A stretch of DNA of 64,000 nt. Source: Anaerolineales bacterium (GTDB taxonomy: Bacteria > Chloroflexota > Anaerolineae > Anaerolineales > UBA4823). Shown here one piece after another: positions 24,259 to 32,314 of the stretch. Location of the stretch: NCBI GenBank assembly GCA_003105035.1, contig PQAL01000002.1, positions 1 to 64,000 on the forward strand, written 5' to 3'. Under the pieces are notes generated by a model that had not been told where the DNA came from, did no database searches, and was given only the letters and a program-made list of their open reading frames with translations. Both the position numbers and the translations under genes were made by a program. Every line of letters starts with the position of its first letter. Position 1 is the first letter of the stretch.

Positions 24259-25107
24259 CTAAATAGGGAATGCGGATTTTTCGCGATGTGAAAAACTCGT
24301 CAGCATGCTCACCTGGTATTTCTGCAGTGTCTGAATGACCCCTGAGATGCCATAGCCCACATCCTGGGCTTTATGCGCATCTGACCCGACGGTGATGATC
24401 GGGTCATTTCCTAGCTCTTTCGCCCGGGCAAGATATCGCTCCAAGAATTGATCCGAAGGATAGGTCTCCTGAACAGGCAGTTTCAGCCCTTTGGTATTGA
24501 TCTCGATCCCAACCCCGTTGGAGATGAGTTCCTTGATATATGCCTCAATCTGATCTGCGTAACTTTCCCATGGTACCGGTGAGGTCAGCAGGTAGGTATA
24601 TTTTTTTATCAGGTCAGGGTGCGCCATGATGTCGAAAAGCTTGGATTGCGCCGCACAGGCTGCCAGCTGGTAGTATTCGCGATACGTGGTCACCAGGTCG
24701 CGCATTTCGAAGAACCCCACCGCTACAGCTTTATTTGAAAAGAAGCCACCGTGAATATCATGGATAGATCCAAGAACCAGATCAAAGGATCGGTTAATGA
24801 GACCTTCATAGAACTGAATTTTTTTGCGAATTTCACCCTCACGACCCGGATAATAATCCATCTCAATCCCCAGGCGGATGCGTATATTCGGATACCGCGC
24901 CTGGCAAGCCTGGATGTTCTCCCAGTGTCGTATGAAGGCATCTGGCGCTATCAAATAGTCCGACTGGTTGAGCATGACATGGTTGGTAAAGGCGATTTCC
25001 TGGATGCCTAATGCCATGGCGCGCTCACAGGCTTCAAGCTCGGACATGTTGCCATCAACCGTCACCGCCGTATGGAGATGGTAGTCCATATGCTTTGCCA
25101 ACGCCAT
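24259..25107 (-). CDS. PHP-domain phosphoesterase (histidinol-phosphatase-like)
   Basis: A 282-residue PHP domain protein. Metal-site residues are visible in DYHLHTAVT, TNHVML, RLGIEMDYYPG, LGSIHDI, MAHPDLIKKY and TVGSDAHK, close to HisK-type histidinol phosphatases. These enzymes hydrolyse small phosphate esters with a trinuclear metal site. Whether this one acts on histidinol phosphate is doubtful because no histidine genes are near; its neighbours are a kinase and a P-loop protein, which suggests a sugar-phosphate or cyclic phosphate substrate. Confidence 0.8.
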   Translation of the reverse strand: MALAKHMDYHLHTAVTVDGNMSELEACERAMALGIQEIAFTNHVMLNQSDYLIAPDAFIRHWENIQACQARYPNIRIRLGIEMDYYPGREGEIRKKIQFYEGLINRSFDLVLGSIHDIHGGFFSNKAVAVGFFEMRDLVTTYREYYQLAACAAQSKLFDIMAHPDLIKKYTYLLTSPVPWESYADQIEAYIKELISNGVGIEINTKGLKLPVQETYPSDQFLERYLARAKELGNDPIITVGSDAHKAQDVGYGISGVIQTLQKYQVSMLTSFSHREKSAFPI

Positions 25108-25117
25108 AACTCAGTCC

Positions 25118-26329
25118 CTATTCTGCCTCAGGGGCATCATCCAAAACAGCTTTTATCTCCGGAGTGGTCCACAATGCCGCACCGGTCGTATCCACCAGCA
25201 GGTCGCAGGTTTCCATCTGGGGGATGAATGCAATTTGAGCCATGATAAATTGCTCTTTAAAAAAGCGGTTGCGAAAGTAGGTGGGTTCATATTTCTTGCG
25301 ATAATCGATATCCCGCTTCCATTTGCGTTTTATCCTGACAGGGTCATCGGTGAGATAAACGACTTTGATGTTTATCAGATAGGCGATTTCTTCGAGTAAG
25401 AAGGGAAAATTCCCTTCCATAAAAATGATATCTGCGGGTTCTACCTCAATAGGCACACCGCCCGGCTTCAAGTTACCATCCAGGTCATGGCTTGAAGTGG
25501 CATAGATGAAATCATACCTCGGGATGCTGATCTTTTGCCCCCGACAGATCTGGGCCAGGCATGATTTTAATAATTCAAAGTGCAAAGCGGCCTTACCCTG
25601 GGTATGGATACCCTTGGCCTCCCGGTAATCCCGGTCGGTCAGGAAGTTATCCATCTCAATCGAAGTGGTCTTCTGACCCACTTTACGGAATGCAGTGTGT
25701 AAACGCTCCACGATTTCGGTTTTGCCGGCTGCGGTAGGCCCGGCAATGGCAAGCAGTACCGGGGTTCCCTGCTTCGTGATCAACTTTTTTACGGTTTCGA
25801 TAAAGAGGGCGTCAATCTCCTGGTTGGCATGTTTGAAATCGCGGTATCCGATGTCCTGGCAACGCTCTAACCGTTTCTGCTTTGGCTCAAACTGCCGGTA
25901 AGGTTGGTTGCCCAGGTGGGATAGAACCTTTTCAGTGAAATAATGGGTGCGGTGGAGAAAGTAAAACCCACGCACGTCAAAGTAGAAGTGCTGGTTTACC
26001 CACTCGGGTGGGTAATCGCCAGTGACCAGGCCGACGAAGATCATATTAGTCAGATTGATGATCTTCTCATCCAGAACGATGCGACCGTCGATAATGGGCT
26101 TGATCTGGATACCGTCATAAAACGGCCGTGAATTTACCCGTTGCTCAATCTCCGCAGTCGAGTCCAACATGACTGATGACCAGCCTGTATCAGGAATCAG
26201 GTTATTTAATCCATACCGAAACTCATATAGTTCCATGCCTCCGACTGCGGGGGCGAGTATTTTCATCTTGCGGAACAATCGTTGGGTAAAGTCATCCAGG
26301 TTATTCAGAGCCCTTCCAGCCTTAGTCAT
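25118..26329 (-). CDS. Uridine kinase-like P-loop protein with unknown N-terminal domain
   Basis: A 403-residue protein. The C-terminal half has a Walker A GPTAAGKT near residue 200 and further features of the phosphoribulokinase/uridine kinase family (IEMDNFLTDRDYREAKG, IPRYDF, IIFMEGNFPFL, and RKWKRDIDYRKKY). The first 170 residues, rich in aromatic and charged residues, are not recognised. The start at 26329 is preceded by GGAGGG; a longer reading frame would overlap the MFS gene by about 100 bases and lacks a site. It likely phosphorylates a nucleoside or sugar, but the substrate is unknown. Confidence 0.7.
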   Translation of the reverse strand: MTKAGRALNNLDDFTQRLFRKMKILAPAVGGMELYEFRYGLNNLIPDTGWSSVMLDSTAEIEQRVNSRPFYDGIQIKPIIDGRIVLDEKIINLTNMIFVGLVTGDYPPEWVNQHFYFDVRGFYFLHRTHYFTEKVLSHLGNQPYRQFEPKQKRLERCQDIGYRDFKHANQEIDALFIETVKKLITKQGTPVLLAIAGPTAAGKTEIVERLHTAFRKVGQKTTSIEMDNFLTDRDYREAKGIHTQGKAALHFELLKSCLAQICRGQKISIPRYDFIYATSSHDLDGNLKPGGVPIEVEPADIIFMEGNFPFLLEEIAYLINIKVVYLTDDPVRIKRKWKRDIDYRKKYEPTYFRNRFFKEQFIMAQIAFIPQMETCDLLVDTTGAALWTTPEIKAVLDDAPEAE

Positions 26330-26358
26330 ACTGCAAGACCCTCCGACCGCATCATGAT

Positions 26359-27687
26359 TTATGCCATTTCCCGCACGCGCGGGAACTTGAAGAAAACGAA
26401 GATTCCATAAAGCAAGGAAAGCGTGGCACCGATTGCCACCGATAATGGTGCGCCGATCCAATCGGCGACAATGCCAGCCTGTAAGCCACCCAGCTGGTGC
26501 ATCCCTTGCGTCACCAGCGAATATTGGCTCATCACCCGGCCGCGCAGGTTATCGGGAGAATTAATCTGCACCAGGGTGTTGGCTAGCGTGTTCTGGAACA
26601 CCTGTGCCATACCTACCAATGCCATGAGCACTAAGGAGGTGATGAATAGCTGCGAAGAGACAAAAGCTAGCAACAAGACCGGCAGGCCCAGATTTCCCAC
26701 CGATAGCAGCCGCCCACGCCGTGCGGCCGGCGGGAGTGAGGCTACTAACACTGCCCCTGCCACCGCGCCGATCCCGATGGCAGAATATAGCAATCCCAGC
26801 GGCAGGGCTTCCGGCTGCTGGCAGGTCAGCGTCCGCAAGGGTCCGTTACAGAAAAAATCGACCAGTGGCTGGGCACTGCCACCCAGCATGTTATCGGCGA
26901 AAACGGGTAGCAAGGTCTGGTAAGGCCGCGACAGAAAAGAGGTGACCGCCACCAGGCTCATCAGCACAAGCAGCAATTGCTGTTTGATCACAAAGCGGAT
27001 GCCTTCACGCGCATCGGCGAGTACCTGTGACAGATGCTGTTTCGAGCTGGTCGGTTGAGGCAGGTTACGCATGAACAGTAAGCTGATGATCACCGCCAGG
27101 AAGCTCAGGCTGTTCAGGAAGAACGCTACTGCTTCACCCCGCGTGGCAACCACTATACCCGCGATCACCGGTCCCAGGGTACGGGCTGTGTTGTGGATGG
27201 CCGAATTCAAGCCTATGGCGCTGGTCAGGTCATCTTTACCCTCCACCATCTCCACCACGAAGGACTGTCGAGGCGGCATGTCAACTGCCTTCAACACCCC
27301 CAACAGGAAAGCCATCAGATAAACCTGCCAGACTTGAACAAGCCCCGTCCAGGTGAGGGCTGCCAGGATGACTGCCTGGATCAGCATGAGGCTCTGGGTG
27401 ATTAACAATATCTTGCGCTTGGAAACCCGATCGGCCAGCGTGCCACCCCAGAAGGAAAAGGGCAGGAGGGGGAGCACGGTCATCAGGTTTACGATGCCAA
27501 GCGACACCGCTGAACCAGTCAGGCGGTAGACCAGCACCTGTTGAGCGACTGACTGCATCCAGGTGCCGATCAGCGAGACCCCCTGCCCAAAGAACCACAG
27601 TTTATAGTTGCGGTGCCGCAAGGCCCGAAAAGTCGTGCCTGCTTTCGACCCAGGATTAATTCCAGGCGGATGGATCCTAAGCGCCAT
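26359..27687 (-). CDS. MFS transporter (MFS_3/EntS-like)
   Basis: A 442-residue membrane protein with about 12 hydrophobic segments. The start FRALRHRNYKLWFFGQGVSLIGTWMQ and the cytoplasmic loop GGTLADRVSKRKIL are typical of the MFS_3 drug/siderophore exporter group. A second conserved loop, NLRGRVMSQYSLV, lies in the C half. An unusual loop with two cysteines (FFCNGPLRTLTCQQ) follows the seventh segment. The ATG at 27687 overlaps the end of apgM by 11 bases. Export of a sugar or metabolite is likely; the substrate is unknown. Confidence 0.85.
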   Translation of the reverse strand: MALRIHPPGINPGSKAGTTFRALRHRNYKLWFFGQGVSLIGTWMQSVAQQVLVYRLTGSAVSLGIVNLMTVLPLLPFSFWGGTLADRVSKRKILLITQSLMLIQAVILAALTWTGLVQVWQVYLMAFLLGVLKAVDMPPRQSFVVEMVEGKDDLTSAIGLNSAIHNTARTLGPVIAGIVVATRGEAVAFFLNSLSFLAVIISLLFMRNLPQPTSSKQHLSQVLADAREGIRFVIKQQLLLVLMSLVAVTSFLSRPYQTLLPVFADNMLGGSAQPLVDFFCNGPLRTLTCQQPEALPLGLLYSAIGIGAVAGAVLVASLPPAARRGRLLSVGNLGLPVLLLAFVSSQLFITSLVLMALVGMAQVFQNTLANTLVQINSPDNLRGRVMSQYSLVTQGMHQLGGLQAGIVADWIGAPLSVAIGATLSLLYGIFVFFKFPRVREMA

Positions 27688-28882
27688 ATTTTTCCAGCCG
27701 CCGGGCATTGGCCAGGGCGATGGGCATGATGGAGGTTGCCGGGATGGTTCCCAGGCTACCCCTGGAACAGGCGCGCTCACCGAACTCAGCCGTCCCATCC
27801 GGGCAGATAAAATGTGAGTAGACCAGAAGCGGCACAGGGTGCCACGAGTGAAATTTCATGACTGCCGGAGAGGAGTGATCACCACCCACAATAACCACAT
27901 CGGGCCGCAGAGCCATCAGCCGCGGCAGGAATGCATCCACCGTCTCAATCGCCTTGACCTTACCTTCGAAATCTCCCTGCTCGCCGCAGGTATCCGTCTG
28001 CTTCACATGGAGGTAAAAGAAATCAAATTGATCCCAGTGCTGCTCAAGGGCCTCGAATTCATCCTGCAGAGAGGGCCCTGCTAGCGGGAGTACCTGCATG
28101 CCCACTAGGCGGGCAACCCCGCGGTACATACCATTCACCGCGATCGCTGCTGCATGCAGTCCGTAGCGTTCCTGGAAAGCGGGCAGCGCCGGCGGCCGGG
28201 CAAAGCCACGCAGCAGGATCATGTTGGCGGGTGATTGTCCTTCCAGTAGCTTTTGCGCTCGATCGATGAACTGATTGGCCAGGCTGGCTGCTTTTTGCGA
28301 CCGACCATCCAGGGCGCGTACTGGCCAGGGAGCTATGCCTGTTTTTTGAGGGTCGGTTTCGGTTAGCGCATCATCCAGGCCCGCTGCCCGTAGGATGAAT
28401 GCAAAGCGATGTTCTTTGACAGGCTCGATGAAGGTTTCAGCCTCTGCCAGCTTTATCGTGGAAAGAAGACTGGATAAATGCCGGTTGACCTCGGTGGAGA
28501 TACGGCCGGCGCGGCGGTCGATGATGCACCCATCTGAACCGACCGTGCAGTAATTGCCGCGCGCTGCCAGGTCGTCTGGCCCAAGCTCAAAATCTACCCC
28601 CAGGGCTTCCATGGCACCCCGTCCTATCTCGTGCTGGATGGGATCGTACCCAAACAAAGCCAGGTGACCCGGCCCACTGCCAGGGGTGATGCCAGGGGCA
28701 ACCGGGATGGTCAGGCCCAGGTTGGACCGTTCTGCCAGAGCTTCCAGGTTGGGGGTGTTGGCAGTCTCCAGCTCGGTCTTGCCGCCGGGTTCACGTGGCA
28801 AGCCTCCCAGGCCGTCCATGATGAGCATGACGATTTTGGTCTGAGCAGGGGTGACTAATCTCTGGATCAGGTCCGAATCCAT
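27677..28882 (-). CDS. apgM: Archaeal-type 2,3-bisphosphoglycerate-independent phosphoglycerate mutase (ApgM family)
   Basis: A 401-residue member of the alkaline phosphatase superfamily. It has the metal-binding MLIMDGLGG near residue 20, TANTPNLEALA, the nucleophile serine in GSGPGHLALFGYDP, GEQGDFEGKV, and the GGDHSSPA plus HSWHPVP metal sites. These are hallmarks of ApgM, which interconverts 3- and 2-phosphoglycerate; some relatives are phosphonate or homoserine-path enzymes. The next gene upstream encodes a second, unrelated-type iPGM, so this pair is unusual. GAGG precedes the start. Confidence 0.85.
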   Translation of the reverse strand: MDSDLIQRLVTPAQTKIVMLIMDGLGGLPREPGGKTELETANTPNLEALAERSNLGLTIPVAPGITPGSGPGHLALFGYDPIQHEIGRGAMEALGVDFELGPDDLAARGNYCTVGSDGCIIDRRAGRISTEVNRHLSSLLSTIKLAEAETFIEPVKEHRFAFILRAAGLDDALTETDPQKTGIAPWPVRALDGRSQKAASLANQFIDRAQKLLEGQSPANMILLRGFARPPALPAFQERYGLHAAAIAVNGMYRGVARLVGMQVLPLAGPSLQDEFEALEQHWDQFDFFYLHVKQTDTCGEQGDFEGKVKAIETVDAFLPRLMALRPDVVIVGGDHSSPAVMKFHSWHPVPLLVYSHFICPDGTAEFGERACSRGSLGTIPATSIMPIALANARRLEKYGA

Positions 28883-28975
28883 CCATTCGCCTCAATATTT
28901 CAGGATGCAATCCGTATTAAGATCACTACTCATAATTGGAGGCCCCGGCCTTTCATGTATATCCTGAGCTCTGGC

Positions 28976-30568
28976 TCAGCCCTTCTCAATGCTGTGATGT
29001 CTGCCCGTTCCATACACCAGGGCTTCATATACACGGCGGGTTTTCTGGTAATTCCCATCGCGATCAAGCGCTATGCCGCGCCCGACGCCGGTAACGATCC
29101 TCCCGATACCAATCTCCCGGACTTTGCTTTCAAATAATCGAAGCAGCTCCGGTGCGCTGCCTGGTTCCGTGCTGCGCCCGTCAAAGATCACATGGATGTA
29201 GACATCGTTGAGTTCCTGTTTTTTTGCCATGCGTAGCAACGCCAGGGGATAATCGATCGTACCGTGTGAGCTCTTTTCGCTTAGCAGGCAGATCAGGTGC
29301 AAGCAGGTGTGCCTGTCCTTTACGCCGCTAATTGTTTTCAGGAATATTGGGTTGGTATAGAATGATCCATCCTGCATGGCGGCATCCAGCCTGACATCAT
29401 CCTGCTCGATGACCCGGCCTGCCCCCAGGTTGATATGCCCGGCTTCTGAGTTACCATTTTTACCAGCTTGCAAGCCGACTGCTTCACCAGCCGCTTCCAG
29501 CTGTGTATGAGGGTATGACGTTAACAGGCTATCCCAGTAGGGTGTACGGGCTTGATGAATCGGGTTAGTTTCATCAGGCTGGCCAATTCCCCACCCATCC
29601 AGGATCACCAATAGCACCTTCATCGCTATGGGCATGCCAGCCTGGGTGATCAAGCATCGCCCACTCATTTCTGCTGGAGTATCGATGCCCTGGATCGACA
29701 GGATGGTAGGAGCCACATCCGCAAGCTTCCCCTCCATCAGCTCGATCGGATTCAAATCGCTCGGTGTAGCCAGTATGAAAGGCACAGGGTTTGTGGTATG
29801 CGAGACATGCGGGGAGCCATCTGTAGTGAAAAGCTCTTCCAGGTTGCCGTGATCTGCGGTGATCAGCACGGCATATTCCGCCGGCAGGGAAGCCTGCACC
29901 ACCTGTTGTAAATAATGGTCGATAGCTTCAGCGCACAGGATCTTGGCTGCGCTCGATTGGGTGTGCCCGATAACGTCGCCGTTGGCAAAGTTGACCACAA
30001 TCAGGTTGTATCCTTTGTTAATCCCCTCCACCACCTGTCGGGAAATCTCCGCCAAACGTAATTCCGGGTTCTGCTCCAGCGGACTATCTCTTAGCGATGG
30101 TACGTGAACATCTGTCTCGCCAGCAAAAGGCTGGTTGGTGCCCCCATTGAAGAAAAATGTGACGTGGGCGAACTTTTCCGATTCCGATATGTGCAGTTGG
30201 CGTAACCCTGCCCGGCTGATCGTTTCAGCCAGTGTGTGCTTGATTTGCGTTGGGGCAAACGCTACCGGCAGGTCTTTAAACTTCTCGTGGTAAAGGGTGA
30301 GGATGACAAAGGGCTGGTTTTCAAATTTACAGCGCGGGAAACCACCTGTTTCAGGCTCAACAAAAGCTTCCGTTAGCTGGATCTCCCGCTCGCCGCGGCG
30401 CAGGCAGAAGATGACTGCATCACCATCCTGGATGCGCCCCAATGGCCTGTCAAGCGCATCTGCCAGGATTACCGGCTCGAAGGAGTAATCGGTCTGGCCG
30501 AGCGCATAGAGCTCAGCCAGTGCCTCAGCCAGCGCTGCACCTCCAAAGGGCGGATGATCTACGCACAT
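28976..30568 (-). CDS. gpmI: Circularly permuted cofactor-independent phosphoglycerate mutase (GpmI family)
   Basis: The 530-residue protein has every part of GpmI in swapped order. Residues 1-315 match the canonical C-terminal part: R58 and R61 in the substrate region, SEKFAHVTFFFNGG with K132, metal ligands D198 and H202 in NGDVIGH, D239 and H240 in TADHGN, H257, and the usual end (LADVAPTIL, MSGRCLI). From M316 the normal start begins, MKVLLVILDGWG with D324, then the nucleophile S374 in NGNSEAGH, H435, DGRST (canonical DGRDT) and the DRDGNY..RVYEALVYG segment, where the protein stops. One continuous frame covers both, so it is neither split nor frameshifted. Length equals a normal GpmI (about 510). 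The start at 30568 (or 30574) lies about 20 bases after the HAD stop, behind AAGGAA. Confidence 0.85.
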   Translation of the reverse strand: MCVDHPPFGGAALAEALAELYALGQTDYSFEPVILADALDRPLGRIQDGDAVIFCLRRGEREIQLTEAFVEPETGGFPRCKFENQPFVILTLYHEKFKDLPVAFAPTQIKHTLAETISRAGLRQLHISESEKFAHVTFFFNGGTNQPFAGETDVHVPSLRDSPLEQNPELRLAEISRQVVEGINKGYNLIVVNFANGDVIGHTQSSAAKILCAEAIDHYLQQVVQASLPAEYAVLITADHGNLEELFTTDGSPHVSHTTNPVPFILATPSDLNPIELMEGKLADVAPTILSIQGIDTPAEMSGRCLITQAGMPIAMKVLLVILDGWGIGQPDETNPIHQARTPYWDSLLTSYPHTQLEAAGEAVGLQAGKNGNSEAGHINLGAGRVIEQDDVRLDAAMQDGSFYTNPIFLKTISGVKDRHTCLHLICLLSEKSSHGTIDYPLALLRMAKKQELNDVYIHVIFDGRSTEPGSAPELLRLFESKVREIGIGRIVTGVGRGIALDRDGNYQKTRRVYEALVYGTGRHHSIEKG

Positions 30569-30591
30569 GCTCATTTCCTTATCACAGACGG

Positions 30592-31320
30592 CTACCTGCC
30601 CGGAAACACATCCAGCAATTCGCTGAACCCATGGATGATCAGGTCTGGCATCGTTTCTCCCTTTGGTGGATCCTTGGCAAGGGCCTGAGCATTCATCAAA
30701 AGGATGATCATGCCGAACCCGGCATCGCGAGTGCCCACCACGTCTCGGGCCGGGTTGTCGCCCACGTAGACGCATTTTTCGGGAACGACTCCGATTCTCC
30801 GGGCTGCCTCCCAGTAAACTTCCGGGTCAGGCTTGCGCCGACCTAGCAGCGAGGAAAGGATTACGGATTTGAAATACGGGCTGAAGCCATCTGCTTCCAG
30901 CCAGTCAGGAATCTCCTTGCTGGAAATGACGTTGCTGATGATTCCTAAACGATAACCGCGCCGGTCCAGCTCGACAACCACCTGCCTGGCATCCTTCTGA
31001 AGCTCCCGTCGGCCATTCGACTGGCGGAACTGGTAGGTCAGCTCGGCGGCGATTGGAGCGAGCTGTTCAGCCGGGTATTCGGGCAGCAGCCAACGGCTCC
31101 AAAGCTCGCTTTCAGGCGCTTCAATCATGGTTTGAAACGCCCACTTCCGATAGGTTTTATAGCCTTCATCGATGCGCTGGCAAAGTTCTTCTGGGCTCTC
31201 CTGGCTTCCAACCAGCTCGGCGATTTTCTTTCTGGCTTGTGATTGGTGGGCTTCATCCTTGACCAGGACGCGCATGGTGTTTCCAAGGTCAATAAAAATA
31301 GCTTCGATTTCAGGTCTCAT
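30592..31320 (-). CDS. HAD-superfamily hydrolase with DxG motif
   Basis: A 242-residue HAD protein. Motif I is FIDLGNT, with nucleophile D11 but Gly at position 13 where phosphatases have the second Asp. Motif II is GIISNV, the lysine motif GRRKPDPEVYW, and motif IV YVGDNPARDVVG. The cap contains TYRKWAF and LPEYPAE, shared with its neighbour gene at 31393. The start at 31320 aligns with that paralogue; an earlier ATG at 31368 lacks a good site. It may be a phosphatase with unusual acid/base chemistry or another phosphotransferase. Confidence 0.8.
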   Translation of the reverse strand: MRPEIEAIFIDLGNTMRVLVKDEAHQSQARKKIAELVGSQESPEELCQRIDEGYKTYRKWAFQTMIEAPESELWSRWLLPEYPAEQLAPIAAELTYQFRQSNGRRELQKDARQVVVELDRRGYRLGIISNVISSKEIPDWLEADGFSPYFKSVILSSLLGRRKPDPEVYWEAARRIGVVPEKCVYVGDNPARDVVGTRDAGFGMIILLMNAQALAKDPPKGETMPDLIIHGFSELLDVFPGR

Positions 31321-31392
31321 GCGTTCCACCTTCGGGAGGTTATCGGGTAAGCTTTGGAACTTATCCATTCAAACCAGGTCGGCTGAGGTTGA

Positions 31393-32127
31393 TTACAGCA
31401 CACGCGCAGGAAAAATCTCTAGCAGGTCGCTGCAATCGCGGATGATGTGGTCGGGACGGTTCTCTCCCTGCGGTGGTTCTTTGGCTTCTTTCTCCGGGGA
31501 CATCAGGATGATTACCATGCCAAAACCTGCTTTGCGGGTGCCGACCACATCTCTCAACGGGTTATCGCCAACATATACGCAGTGGGCTGGCTCAATTCCC
31601 AGGCGGCGTGCTCCTTCCCAGTAGATTTCCGGTCCGGGTTTGCGGTAACGGATCTTGGAGGAAAGCACCACGGCTTTGAAGTAACGCGTCAGCTGGTCAT
31701 GTTCCAACCAATCGGGGATCTCTGTCTCAGTGATCGTGTTGGCGATGATCCCCAATGTGTAGCCGCGCCGGTCCAACTCGATGACAACCTGCTTGACATC
31801 CGGGCGGGGGATACGTCGTCCGTCCTTGTCCCGCCAAAGGCGGGTGAGTCGCCCGGATTGCGGGGCGATCGCCTCAGCCGGGAAATCCGGCAGCAGGAAA
31901 TGGGTCCACAGCTCTTTCTCAGAGGCTTCGGTCAGGTTTTCGAAAGACCATTTACGGTAGGCTTTCCAGCGCTGATCCAGCTTTTCAAAAAATATCGCCT
32001 CCGGTTCATTGGCTCCCACCAGGTGCATGAGGTTCTGGCGTGCCTGAACCTGGAAGGCTTCGTCTTCAACCACAATCCTCAGGGTATTTCCCACATCCAG
32101 GAAGATTGCCTTGATATCCAGCTGCAT
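31393..32127 (-). CDS. HAD-superfamily hydrolase with DxG motif (paralogue of the next gene)
   Basis: A 244-residue HAD protein closely similar throughout to the gene at 30592-31320. It has FLDVGNT (D11, G13), GIIANT, YRKPGPEIYW and YVGDNPLRDVVG. Shared phrases such as VVIELDRRGY-like and EIPDWLE show a tandem duplication. It is the first gene of the minus-strand operon; AAGGAGGAGG precedes its ATG, and the predicted promoter at 32183-32210 lies just upstream. Confidence 0.8.
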   Translation of the reverse strand: MQLDIKAIFLDVGNTLRIVVEDEAFQVQARQNLMHLVGANEPEAIFFEKLDQRWKAYRKWSFENLTEASEKELWTHFLLPDFPAEAIAPQSGRLTRLWRDKDGRRIPRPDVKQVVIELDRRGYTLGIIANTITETEIPDWLEHDQLTRYFKAVVLSSKIRYRKPGPEIYWEGARRLGIEPAHCVYVGDNPLRDVVGTRKAGFGMVIILMSPEKEAKEPPQGENRPDHIIRDCSDLLEIFPARVL

Positions 32128-32182
32128 GCCTCCTCCTTATTCTATTTACGCAATGTAAGTATACAAAAATGGAAAACATGAA

Positions 32183-32210
32183 ATTATACTTTCATTTGTA
32201 TATCATACAA
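32183..32210 (-). promoter_or_regulatory. Promoter and overlapping inverted repeat of the HAD/iPGM operon
   Basis: On the minus strand TTGTAT (32210-32205) and a perfect TATAAT (32188-32183) are 16 bases apart. The -35 box is one arm of TTGTATGATATACAA (32196-32210), arms of 6 with a 3-base centre, a likely operator. Confidence 0.6.
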
Positions 32211-32249
32211 CATTCTGATAAAAAATGCAATCAGTCTTTCAAAAAACGG

Positions 32250-32278
32250 TTGACTTTTCTCACCGAATCCTGTACACT
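32250..32278 (+). promoter_or_regulatory. Promoter of the lacI-uxaE-inositol operon
   Basis: TTGACT (32250-32255) and TACACT (32273-32278) with a 17-base spacer lie 36 bases before the LacI start codon. The palindrome at 32287-32300 overlaps the expected start site. Confidence 0.65.
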
Positions 32279-32286
32279 ATATTGGG

Positions 32287-32300
32287 TGCACACGTGTGCA
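32287..32300. promoter_or_regulatory. LacI-type operator palindrome
   Basis: TGCACACGTGTGCA is a perfect 14-bp palindrome with a central CG, the form bound by LacI-family proteins. It sits between the -10 box and the gene for a LacI regulator, so autoregulation of that operon is likely. Confidence 0.7.
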
Positions 32301-32314
32301 TAACGAGCTAAACG

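Noticed and set aside
28976-30568. Two adjacent partial gpmI genes or a frameshifted gene
   Set aside because: The frame is continuous through the junction, each half occurs once, and together they have the length of one full enzyme.
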